From: Turnera subulata
Lineage: Eukaryota > Streptophyta > Magnoliopsida > Malpighiales > Passifloraceae
Direction of reading: 5' to 3'
Assembly (NCBI GenBank): GCA_028386065.3
Contig: JAKUCV010001073.1
Coordinates: 162,061-226,060 of the forward strand
DNA length: 64,000 bases
Within the stretch, counting starts at the first letter, position 1, and each line of letters starts with the position of its first letter. Below the pieces are notes generated by a model. The model made no database searches. It had not been told where the DNA came from and worked only from the letters and a program-made list of their open reading frames with translations. Position numbers and translations under genes: made by a program. Positions 34,745 through 44,800 of this stretch are shown in pieces.

Positions 34745-36180
34745 CGTTATCAGCACGATTTGTTCTCTACCGAGAGCATGAAATCAAAAAAAAAAACACA
34801 AGAACAACAACAACATCAAACACAGAGGAGAACCCGAAACTAAAGATTCAAGCAATTAATTTTATTTCTAATACACACAAGATGTTTCTGCCAAGCCTAA
34901 AACCAAAGAACCCGAAACCTCCACTGACATCACCTCCCACGCAGCAAGGTAGATCGTCTCCTGGTGAATACTCCGGTGAAGTTTGGTCATCGTCCTCCGC
35001 CGCACGCTCCGCCACTCGCTGCCCGAAGCAGCGGTCCTTCCCCCCACGCGTCGTCTTCCAGCCGCGCGTGAGCCGTCTCCAGCCACCATCTGACGCCGCG
35101 CTTCCACCAGCAGCGTCGCCTTGATGTTCCGACCACAACCCAGTTCTCCTTCACCGCCCGTGCCGCCGGCGACGACGATACCACCAAGCCGAACCATCTA
35201 CCATCAGAAACAACTAACCGAGATTAAGAGAAAGAAAAGAGAAAAGAAAAAAATAGAAGATCGTGATGATGGTGGGTTTGTTGGCTAATAAAAAAAAAAT
35301 TTGAGAGGAGAGCTGCGTGATTAGAAAAGGAAAGGAATAAGAAAGAAAGAAATTTTTTTTTTGGAGAAGAAGGCATGAGGAAGAGAAAGGGGAAGGAGAG
35401 ATCGGTTAGTGTGTTTTGGGGAAGGAAAAAGAATAGAAAACAAAGAAAAAAGGAGAGAGGAGAAAGATAAAGAAAAGAAAAAAAAGGGGAAGGTAAACGA
35501 GAGAGGGGAAGTGTCGGTAGGAGTAGTTAAAAAAAAAAATCTGAAAAAGCTGGCAAGTAGTGGGGGTCTTAGGCTCGGCTCAGCTTGGGTCGCCTCGGCT
35601 CGGCTCTGGTCGGTTGGGCTGGGCCAGGGACTGTGTTGGACTGAATATTTTAACTCAGCCCGAAAGAAAAATAATATACCGGAATAGTATCCGGATACTA
35701 GTATAATATATTATATATATTATTGCTGAAAGATTTATCGAGTAAGCATATTTTCTGTTTTTTTTTCGATTGGGCTATTAAAAAGGCCCATTATTCATTT
35801 AATGGCCGGCTAAGCCGCCTATTTCTTTATGTTTTAATTGGGCTCGTGTAAGGCCCATCACATTATTTTGCGGCAATTTAATTTTCATTGGGTTCGCAAT
35901 AGGCCCATTGCATTTAATTTTCAGCAATTTAATTTTCATTGGGCTAATTAATTAAAGGCCCATTGCATTTAATTTTCCGCTATTTATTTTAATTGGGCTA
36001 TAACAGGGCTCATTGCCTTTAATTTTCTTGCCTTTAATTTTACTCATGGGCTCCTAATAGGCCCATTATTTTATTTTTCGTCATTTATTTTACTTGGGGT
36101 AATTAATAAAAGGCCCCTTGCTTATTTACTTTAATTAATTATTTATTAATTTAATTATGATATTTGAATTTAAGACCCTT
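34745..36180 (+). other. Copia leader region
   Basis: Non-coding. 34900-35200 is GC-rich. 35575-35730 (GGTTGGGCTGGGCC..CAGCCCG..CCGGATACTAGTATAAT) resembles a piece of the gypsy LTRs at 16900-17300, suggesting a hybrid or shared leader. 35765-36120 is an array of GGGC/GCCC inverted pairs. No gag is recognisable. Confidence 0.45.
35765..36120 (+). repeat. Array of GGGCT...AGGCCCA inverted-repeat modules
   Basis: Six to seven modules, each TTGGGCT - 8 to 14 bases - AGGCCCAT, followed by TTATTTAATTTTC-like spacer and recurring every 50-60 bp (for example near 35768, 35838, 35889, 35940, 35994, 36047, 36098). Each can fold as a hairpin. The spacer CATTGCATTTAATTTTC is itself repeated. Confidence 0.75.
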
Positions 36181-37010
36181 AAAATTTCCAGAAGAAATTT
36201 ATAATGGGCATTAAATGCGAAAATGTATTTAAATGAGAATAGTCTGGAAGACTAAATGAAAAAGTCCAGAAGAATCGGGAAAAGAAAAATGCAGCAACGA
36301 CTTGAAGTCTGGCAGCCAAAAGGTCCTGCAAATATTTATGTGACCAACAGAAATGGGACATTAATGACCACAAGTGTACGCATCTGAAGAAATGCGTGTC
36401 CCAACAGGACAAATGTAATATGGATGAAACCATATTTGGTCAAGATGATGACCATGATATTGTATGCCCACCAGTAGGTGGATGTTGTATGACCACTAGA
36501 AGGTGGCTATTTGTATGACCATCAAGAAGATGGATACTGATTTTATTCTTGCTTACCCTGAAGGTACAAGAAAATATATATTAATTGTTTTAATTTTTAT
36601 GCTTAAATTTATTTTATATTCCGCTTTATTATTTTATATTCAATTTATTTTATGTTCAGTTTAAATTATTACGCATTGGAATTTATTTTATTTACTTTTT
36701 AGTACTTTATAATTGTTTCTTAGAATAATGCCTGAAGCATTAGTCTCGAAGACAATGCAAAATTGACATCCACAGGGGGAGAATTATATGAGTGGATGTC
36801 AATATAAGATATTATTACATCTCGAAATGAAAAATGATTAACACGCTCCAGAAGAGCATAAATTCGAATATGTTCCTGAAGAACACATGTTTTAATATGA
36901 TCTAGAAGATCGTATATTTATACGAGTACAGACACCCCCAGTAATAAAATGAATTATTATGGATCCCAAAATGAATTGACTCAGATTTATTCCCTGAAGC
37001 GAATAAGACA
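36180..37010 (+). pseudogene. Copia polyprotein remnant (upstream part) with hairpin motifs
   Basis: Decayed reading frames, including a PEEH-type peptide repeat (APEEH then VPEEH, 36844-36887). No intact domain can be named. Perfect hairpins of the form stem-CTGAA/CAGAA-stem occur at 36182-36200, 36240-36254, 36554-36566, 36726-36742, 36845-36857, 36871-36885, 36899-36911 and around 36988-37007. Relatives with other loops lie near 36382, 36470, 36494 and 36520. The hairpins stop where the antisense gene block begins. Confidence 0.5.
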
Positions 37011-37157
37011 GTATAATTATTTGTGTCTGTGGGCGTAAATGAGATAATAAATAAAAAGGCTCAAAGTAAACATGCATATTATTATTGCAAAAACAGATCC
37101 ATAACTGGAGAACATTCAAAGAAGAATGGTTCTCATACATATGTTTGAACAAGTAAT

Positions 37158-38185
37158 CTATCGGTTGGGTTCAACATTAACCCTGAAACTCTGAGCCTCA
37201 CCATTAATGTTGACTCTAACACTGTCGTTCCAGGAGAACCACATACCACCCCTGTTGTTTTCTCCAGGTATCTCAAACCGATTCGTTGGAGGAAAACGAA
37301 GTGGAATCACACCATGATTCTCCCCTGCTTGCCACAAAGTCTCTGTAATCAGTACCATGTTAGGCTTGTACTGATTCTTCAGATCCCTTAAGGTACGCAC
37401 AAAGACTTGAGACCTTCTTGCTATACCCCTGCAATTCCACAATAAAAGTCGTACCTTAGGCCATGTAGGTGGTAACCCAGTCACACTTGGGACGCTCCGA
37501 GCCATCATAGAAACCTGATAATAACTACTTTGATTTAAAATTTGACATGAAGGCTCTAGCTGAAATTCCTGCATCCTAGCAGATATGAAAAACATTATAG
37601 AGTTAGCTGAGCCATAAAAATTTGTCCTAAGATTACCTTGGTCCTCCAGGAAGAAAGTTTCTTCCATTGGAGTCACAAAGAACCTAGACGAGTATAGCTC
37701 ATCTACAAAAACCAAACGTGGGATTCTTGCTAGCTCATTAGGCAGTTCCTCTTGTTGTTCATTTACCATGCTATAGGCCAATCTATTTCTTCTGCCTAGT
37801 GAGGCACCCTCAACAAAGAAAACAGTAGCTGGGGANNNNNNNNNNNNNNNNNNNNNNNNNNNNNNNNNNNNNNNNNNNNNNNNNNNNNNNNNNNNNNNNN
37901 NNNNNNNNNNNNNNNNNNNNNNNNNNNNNNNNNNNNNNNNNNNNNNNNNNNNNNNNNNNNNNNNNNNNNNNNNNNNNNNNNNNNNNNNNNNAGGAAGAAA
38001 GTTTCTTCCATTGGAGTCACAAAGAACCTAGACGAGTATAGCTCATCTACAAAAACCAAACGTGGGATTCTTGCTAGCTCATTAGGCAGTTCCTCTTGTT
38101 GTTCATTTACCATGCTATAGGCCAATCTATTTCTTCTGCCTAGTGAGGCACCCTCAACAAAGAAAACAGTAGCTGGGGAAGGCAT
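37158..38185 (-). CDS. Antisense cargo gene, copy B (intact apart from an assembly gap)
   Basis: ATG at 38183-38185, stop at 37158-37160. The run of Ns at 37836-37991 is flanked by an exact 188-bp duplicate (37648-37835 and 37992-38179). If one duplicate is an assembly artefact, the ORF is 227 codons with no stop, the same length as copy A (1055-1738). I count about 71% identical residues, while many codons differ synonymously. The N-terminal 120 residues are of unknown family. Residues about 130-220 resemble the first half of a LINE-type endonuclease (LLLWNCRG, KPNMVLITET, GGMWFSW). The catalytic second half is missing. It lies opposite to the copia genes, has a TATA-like box 98 nt upstream, and its block lacks the element's hairpin motifs, as expected of inserted cargo. 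Confidence 0.7.
37648..38179. other. Assembly gap of 156 Ns flanked by an exact 188-bp duplicate
   Basis: Ns occupy 37836-37991. The 188 bases before the gap (37648-37835) are repeated without a difference after it (37992-38179). Identical ends at a gap usually mean two overlapping contigs were scaffolded rather than merged. The alternative, a real recent tandem duplication, would break the gene. Confidence 0.9.
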
Positions 38186-38278
38186 TTTTGCTTGGTTGAG
38201 TTTTCTGTTTCTTTGCTTTGATGAATTTTTCTATATCTATGAGTTTTCCTGTATCTCCCCATGTAATCCTTCCCCCTT

Positions 38279-38284
38279 CTTATA
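38279..38284 (-). promoter_or_regulatory. TATA-like box of antisense gene copy B
   Basis: GGCTATAAGAAGG on the minus strand, 98 nt upstream of the ATG at 38185. The leader shares AGCAAAGAAAC and AAAACTCAA with the leader of copy A, where the TATA-like box is 111 nt upstream. Confidence 0.5.
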
Positions 38285-38439
38285 GCCTGAGCATAGATAG
38301 CCAGGTGTCCCCGAAAAGATCCAGAAGATTTTTCGGTGGATTATTTTATTACTCAGAAAATTCCAAAGCTTTACAACCCTCGAGGATTCGCTTTTGGAAA
38401 TGTCTGCCGCTACATTAATTATTGCTCAATAATTCTGAT

Positions 38440-40925
38440 CTTTTCCGACATGAATGGCAGGAATAAGCCTAATATTGACACATGTATTGCAGCCTGAAGC
38501 TTGCAGTTGAGTAATTGAAACTTAACATATCTAGCCAGAAGCTGGAATGCACTAGCCTGGAGCTAGCAATTTTAAGTGTTTAGATACACAGCTTGCGCAG
38601 CCTGAAGCGGGCACCAACTTGAAGTTGGTTCATGGATTTATTATTTGGCATGACCGGATGGGCCATCCCGGGTTAATAATGATGCACGAAATTTATTGGA
38701 ACATTCATTGAAAAACCAGAAGTTTTACAATTAATGAATTTCTATGAGTTTGTTTGCTGCGAAAGTTATTATACGGTCTTCCTAAGATGAGAATGGCCTA
38801 GTATCACCAGCAAAGTTTGAGAATAGTTCAGGGAGATAAACGCGGACTGATAAATCCGCGGTGTTAACCATCTAGGTAATTTTTACGATGCATCGACTAG
38901 ATGGTCTATTATGTGACGCAAGTTGGCATTGTGCGCACTGATTTAATAATTAAGCCACTTGCGGTATATGTCCCTACTTATGTTATTAGACTATATGTCT
39001 AGATAATGTTGGTATGTTTCTTCAATGGAGAATGTATATCATTGGAAATAAACCCAAAGAGATCTGGGCCATATTGACAATTGATTGCAGGACCATTGAT
39101 GAAATATGACTATGATATTTTATACGCAGTAAATGTGCATCAAGCCAATAAGATATTATAAGATCATAAGATCTCCCCATTGGTTCTTGGTCACAAAATA
39201 TCTCCCATCTTCGGACCGTTGGTTGTACAGTATATTATGCTTCACCACAGCATAGTTAATCTGGTCCTTAAAGAAGTTTGGGAATAGATGTTGGGTAATC
39301 TCCATCAAAACACAACATTATTAAGACTATTGACTAAAAGATTGGAGATTCATTTATAGCGAAATTTGCTTATTGATAAATTTGATATGTGTGTATACCC
39401 AACATCAGGGGGAGAAAGAAGCAGCTGGATCAAGTTTGTTGAAATGCATAATATATATGAATGTTGATCCTCATATAAATTAGTATGAACCTGAAGTTCA
39501 AAAGAAGATTCATTTGTAGAAAAGTTGATATGCAATTGCCAGACACATTTAAATTAAGTGTGACCATATACCAGCTGCAGATGCTCCTGTTTAAATTGAT
39601 GTTCCTGAAGAACAATATAAGTATGCAAATGAATCCATAGTTTATACTCGGTTCCAAAAAGAAAAGAAATTCTCAATAGAGAAAAAGGAGCAAATGTGAT
39701 AAGATGGCCCCAGTTAAAAAAAAAATATATATGCCTTCAGTAGAGGTTTGAATTAAAAGTCCTCCAGAAGAGGTTGATTCTCTGACACAATTGATAAATT
39801 TTCAGAAGTAACTCAGGTACCTGAAATAAATGAGCATGATAAGATCTCAATTACAGTGTCAGGAATAAGATGGAACCGACGAGAAATAACCGTCGACGGA
39901 ATACAATTTTAATTAATAGCGCTAAATATTAAAAATGAGGATCATGAACCTACTAATGAAAGTAGGCGTTGTATGATTGGCCAAAATAAAGAGATATAAT
40001 TAAAGGCTGTGTTTGACTCGCTTATGAAGCGAGATATTTTTCGGACCTGTAGTCCGTACACCAGAGTGTGTAAAATTGATTAGTCGTAGAAACGGGTATT
40101 TGTGCGGAAAATATAAATAAGATATAAAGCACGGTTGCACAAGGTTTTACCCAAACGACCTGATTTTAATTATGAGGAGATTTACTCCCCTGTGGTGGAT
40201 GCAATTATGTTAATAAGTCTGGCATTATATGAAAAGAATTTGAAATGCATCTAGTGAATACTATTACAGCCTATTTATTAATATGGATCCATAAGTCATG
40301 ATATATACATGAAGATCCCTGAAGGATCCAAGTTGCCTGAAGCAACTAATTCCCGGGAAATTACAAAATAGCGTTGAACTGATCTTTACATAATTTAAAT
40401 CATTTTGAGTATGGATAAACTTATTTATGATTGGAACTCCCGAAGAAGCTTCCAGATACCGTGCTATTAGATTGGTCCTGGAGTACCCTGTTGAAGTGCA
40501 ATATGTATTACTAAGAAAATAAAGCCTGAAGCTTTTGACTTAAGCGTATTGGCAAGATAAGAATTTGCTCTTATCTTCGGGGTATAAAAGATGAGGTATC
40601 ATGTTAATCCTGTAAGCCCGAAGAAAGAAGAGTTGGTTCTAGCAGATGCCGATCCCCCACTTGATCCACAAAAGGCACAGCCGGACATCTGCCACAACTT
40701 TACACATGAAATTGTTGCATCATTGGGACTACAAAAGGAGAGAGGGCAAGACAGATGCTCCGACAACAAAAATTATGAAGATAAAGCTACCTACATTGTC
40801 CAGTTGGAATAATAATGTATCAAAGGTAATCAGACAAGGCCTACATCACCAGAAGTTGACAAGAGGATTATTGACGTTCAACGACAACAAGAAATCAAGA
40901 GAGGCCAAAATGAGGGGGAGTAAAA
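38440..40925 (+). pseudogene. Copia pol remnant: integrase end, reverse transcriptase, RNase H
   Basis: Broken into short frames, but collinear with plant copia Pol. About 39355-39415 is the integrase C-terminal FTARFADC..FPTLGG-type segment. About 39480-39660 resembles the following linker (IPAADAPV.IDVPEEQ). About 39845-40010 is the SGIRWNRR..LNI segment. About 40130-40260 is RT (PDFNYEEIYSPVVDAIMLISLALYE can be followed in two pieces). About 40300-40350 reads IPEGSKLPEA. About 40620-40920 is an RNase H remnant (NYEDKATYIVQL, DVQ). Many stops and frameshifts remove activity. At least nine perfect short hairpins with GAA loops lie within it. Confidence 0.75.
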
Positions 40926-41052
40926 TACGCACTGTACTCTTTTTTCCTTCACCAAGTTTTTATCCCACAGGGTTTTCCTTGGTAAGGTTTTTTAATGAGG
41001 CAGTTCTCCCTTAGCGTATTCTTCCTAATGTATAATGACATCCAAAGGGGAG
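40926..41052 (+). other. Conserved copia 3' tail and polypurine tract
   Basis: ACTCTTTTTTCCTTCACCAA, then TTTATCCCACAGGGTTTTCC and TTGGTAAGGTTTTTTAATGA, match the tail found downstream of pol in many plant copia elements. CCTTGGTAAGG forms a small hairpin. ATCCAAAGGGGAG (41040-41052) is the polypurine tract abutting the 3' LTR. Confidence 0.75.
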
Positions 41053-41264
41053 TGTTATAAAACGTGTGATTAGTGGATGTCATTATCATCCACCTAACAC
41101 TATATTGTTGTATATTTAAACAATGAATGAAAAATACTGAGTAGTAGAACGAGCTCAGCCTTCCCCTCCTTCAACGTTTCTTTTCTCCTCTGCTGCCTCC
41201 TCCTACATCATTTTCTTCTCTATTAAACAACTTCTCCATTAAACAACACATATTATTTACAACA
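41053..41264 (+). repeat. 3' LTR of the copia element
   Basis: 212 bp, differing from the 5' LTR by three transitions (TAGTGG for TAATGG, AATACTGAG for AATATTGAG, TTTTCTCC for TTTTTTCC). The target duplication GTTAC follows at 41265-41269. Confidence 0.93.
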
Positions 41265-41860
41265 GTTACTCTTTTTTTTTTCTTTTTTCTTGAAAATTGC
41301 AAAATCTTCCCCTTCCTCTACCCCTAAAATGTCAACCTGTGGTGTGAATAAATAGCGAGACACCGGTACTGGAGAGTTCCGGAGCACTTGAGTTTGTACA
41401 AGCCATTTCGGGTATCTGAGTTGGACAATTGACATTTCCAAGATAATACTTGCCCAATTCATCCCTAAGAGAGGAAAGAGACACAGCGAAAACTACATAT
41501 TCATTCCAAACTTGTAGCAGTAGCAATCCCACGAATATAAAATAGTTGAGAGCAGGATTGAATTTTGATGAAATAAATAGTTTACATGTAATTTTATTTT
41601 ATTTTTTGTTTTTATCAGTGTTTACATGTAAAATGACTGCAAAGGATTATCACGCTATGATATTGAAGGTTTCAGTCTTCACTCAAAAGTTTCATCTTGG
41701 TAACCTTTGGAATCAGAAAGAAAAATAAAAATTTCTATAAAGGCAGCTAATAATTAGCTAAAACAAGAACCATAATCTTGGAGAGATATTGTCACGGAGA
41801 CAATGTATAGAAAGTTTGCTAACCACAAAAAAGATATAACAGAGTGACATGACAGTATAC
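41265..41860. other. 3' flank of CYP37 up to the copia insertion
   Basis: About 0.6 kb holding the presumed 3' untranslated region and polyadenylation site of CYP37 (minus strand). TTTATT at about 41593 reads AATAAA on the minus strand and is a candidate signal. No other gene seen. Confidence 0.45.
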
Positions 41861-44800
41861 CTATATACTCTCATTTGGCAATACAAGGCGATCTTGACCT
41901 TCCACCAGCTTTGCAGATTGAATCACATCTCCAGTCTTTATCTGCGAAAGAATCTCTCTCCCAGTTGTTGTATATCTGCAAATTAAAGCAGTGCATGACA
42001 TTTAGCCCCTCTTAAATTTTTTTGTGTATCAACAGAAACACAACAGTCTTTGATCCATAACACAATATATATTCAACAGCGTTGCTCCTCGAGAAAATTT
42101 GAACGTACCCAAAAACTGAAAACTGCCCTTCGTCAAAAGATAACCCTCCTAAGCCAGACTATGAAACAAGTACAGAAGATCCTCAATCACTCCAGATGTA
42201 AAAATTGAAAGAATAATCGTAAACTTGGGTTCACAAAGACAAAGAGAAATATAATGTGGGGATTGGATTGCACTTACATTTCTTTTATCGTAAAGGTAAA
42301 AGAAAAACTGATAGGGTGCTGAATATTCTTCTGAAACCTCACTGTGTGCCATTGCAACAGCTCCATAGACTGAAAGTGGAAGAACTGGCAACTCCCCATC
42401 CTTCAAATTTTTTACAAAAAAAAAAAATTTGAAAAAGAGAACTCATATAGAAAGTTCCAACTAGAGAAATATGGTGCTTGTATTATATCATAAAGGCTGC
42501 TGTGCTTGTACCTGAACATCTAATGTTGTTCGGTACAAGGGTTCAAATTGGCCTGAGGGCTTAATCTCTAATGGAACACTGAAACCACTGTTCTTATCAT
42601 GACCATCTTCACTGAGGACAGCTTGGTTGACGGTGTTCAGCTTTGCCCCATTGTATGCCCCATCAACTACCTATAAGATTAATCAGTAATTTTTTCCTTC
42701 TGTCAGAAGCAATTTTGAAGAACTCCAATAACTCTAAAGGCTTTCTATTCAGTCACTGTTTTAGCAGGAAAGAAATCTTCAAGTCATAAAAACTTTGATG
42801 AAGAGAAAGACGAGAAAAATATAGTGCTAGGAGAACACCATATGTGACGATGAAAAGAACTGCGTACACTAAGGGACCCAAATTTAAATAATTTAAATAA
42901 GGCAGAGGTGAGTTTTAACTACCTTACCAGTTTTGCAAAATTCCCAGCAGTTAATGGTGCCGAATATCCATCAATAACAACCTAAATCCGAGGGGTAATG
43001 ATCAGTAGGAGTTAAACATACACTGCAACCAACCACAGTTGGTATCTGTTTGGTCACAACCTAACCATATATCCAAACTGTCCCAATGCTGCTATTCAAT
43101 TCTTGCAGATATAAGGGAAAACTTTTGGGCAGGGGCATTTTGGAAAAAGAAAAGAATTGAAGTGAAAAGAAAGACATCCCATCGACCATTGTTCTACTTT
43201 CACATAGGTTTTTGGAGTAAAACGAGCAGAATGATTAACCTGAAACTCGTCACAGAAATCTTCCTATATGTAAGAGAAAACAGGATAAGAAGAGTTATAT
43301 ATAAGAACAACTGGGAAAATGTGCGGGATTATTAAGCATGTCTAACCTGAATTTTGGCAGTCTTCCTTGACTCACCACCAGCTTCCGGGGAAAATGTTGA
43401 ACCATCCACTTTCTCAACAGTGAATTCAACAATTCCTCTTCCTGTTAGCCTAAAGCGAAAATTTAAAAGGTAGCACAAAGCCAACGCATAGCAAAAGAAG
43501 TCTCAGAAAAGTCAATTATATTAATCATCATACACAAAGTAAAAAAAAAAACGCAAAAATTTTTAAAAATAAAAATGAAAACTGTTCCTGAGGAAGAAGT
43601 GACTGGAGTGCCCAATATTTTTCCAATGCCTGCAGCTTTTTTGTGAGTTTTTGATGTATAGACAACTTAAGAAAATCACACTCTTATTTCCACAAATTAA
43701 ATGTGATTCTTGACCATGAGCTTATCAAGTGCTTCGTTCCTGACCTTGCCTTCCAAGAATCAGGCAGGATTCTCCTTGCTGTATTATATATATTTTGAAA
43801 AGTTTTAGTTCCCATTTATTGGGGATTTGAGATTCTTGTGACTTGAGTAATTCTAACTAAAGATAAATACAAAAAGTATAAAGTTTAGAGCCAAAAAGTA
43901 AATTTTACCTAAAAATGCAGAAAATAAGTAGTCTCAAAACCTTATGCAAATGTAGTTCGATTTAATGTCGCATGAACATGCAAATCATGCAACATGTGTA
44001 TGTACTTCATTTTCCTGGATTTAATGCTCATGAGTATCACCATGCCAATTCACAAGCACCAAGAGTCTCCTCAGTCCATTCAGGTCAAAGGCAGTCTACC
44101 TTGTCCAGCATTAGAAGATTCATCAAATTTTAAATCAATCGTTTGACCCAAATCCTCAAAAGTATACCATGACATTATTTCGTTTTGCCTCAAGTTCTAT
44201 ATGGTTTGTGTGCCTGGGAGCATGCCAGCGAATTGGCTTGGATTAGCACCACTAGCTAGAGCTGAAATTTAATTTCAAGAAGATAGGTAGTAAGGTTTGA
44301 ACTTCTGTGCATTCGATCATAGTGACTTCCCAAAAGCTTAAGATAAACTAAGAATAAAATTCTCTCTAATATATTGATTTGTGCATCACAGGAAACCAGT
44401 TGCAGCTATTTGTGAATTGGAAAATTAGTTTCAATCTTTTTTGTAGACAGTGTTCTAACATCATATCAGGACTCAAAGCCATTTATATAAAAGGCTGTAG
44501 CAATCCTATTCATAATATTACGGAAATAAGGATATTCCTCCAGAGGACTAACCTGGGATATTTCAAGTACTGCTCAGGCAACAAAAATGACAACCCAGGA
44601 GCCTGTCACAAGAACTATCATTAAGATTTCTGCCATTCTTCAATTGTATTTATTTCTCCATATAATTGAAGTCTCGGGTACACACTGCATGTTTCCAATA
44701 TCATGGCAGTAACTAATCTGAAGAAATATCAATTCTTATGTGATTCTGCCTAAAAAATAATAACGCTTTTTGCAGGGGAAGAACCATCAAATTTTGACAG

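Larger units (their letters stand above)
34533..41264 (+). mobile_element. Complete but coding-defective Ty1/copia element with antisense cargo
   Basis: Matching 212-bp LTRs (34533-34744, 41053-41264) start TGTTATAAAACGTG and end TTACAACA. They are flanked by the 5-bp repeat GTTAC. I count three differences between the LTRs, all transitions, so insertion is fairly recent. The interior holds a long leader (34745-36180), decayed polyprotein pieces (36180-37010 and 38440-40925), an inserted minus-strand gene (37158-38185) and a typical copia 3' tail. Because the coding region is far more decayed than the LTRs, it was probably already defective when it moved, using another element's enzymes. Confidence 0.92.

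Noticed and set aside
34848..35197. ORFs in the GC-rich part of the copia leader
   Set aside because: No gag-like features, several frames open at once, and no zinc knuckle.
43039..43335. 98-codon plus-strand ORF inside CYP37
   Set aside because: Lies in the intron between exons 7 and 8, on the other strand; low-complexity ends and no homology.
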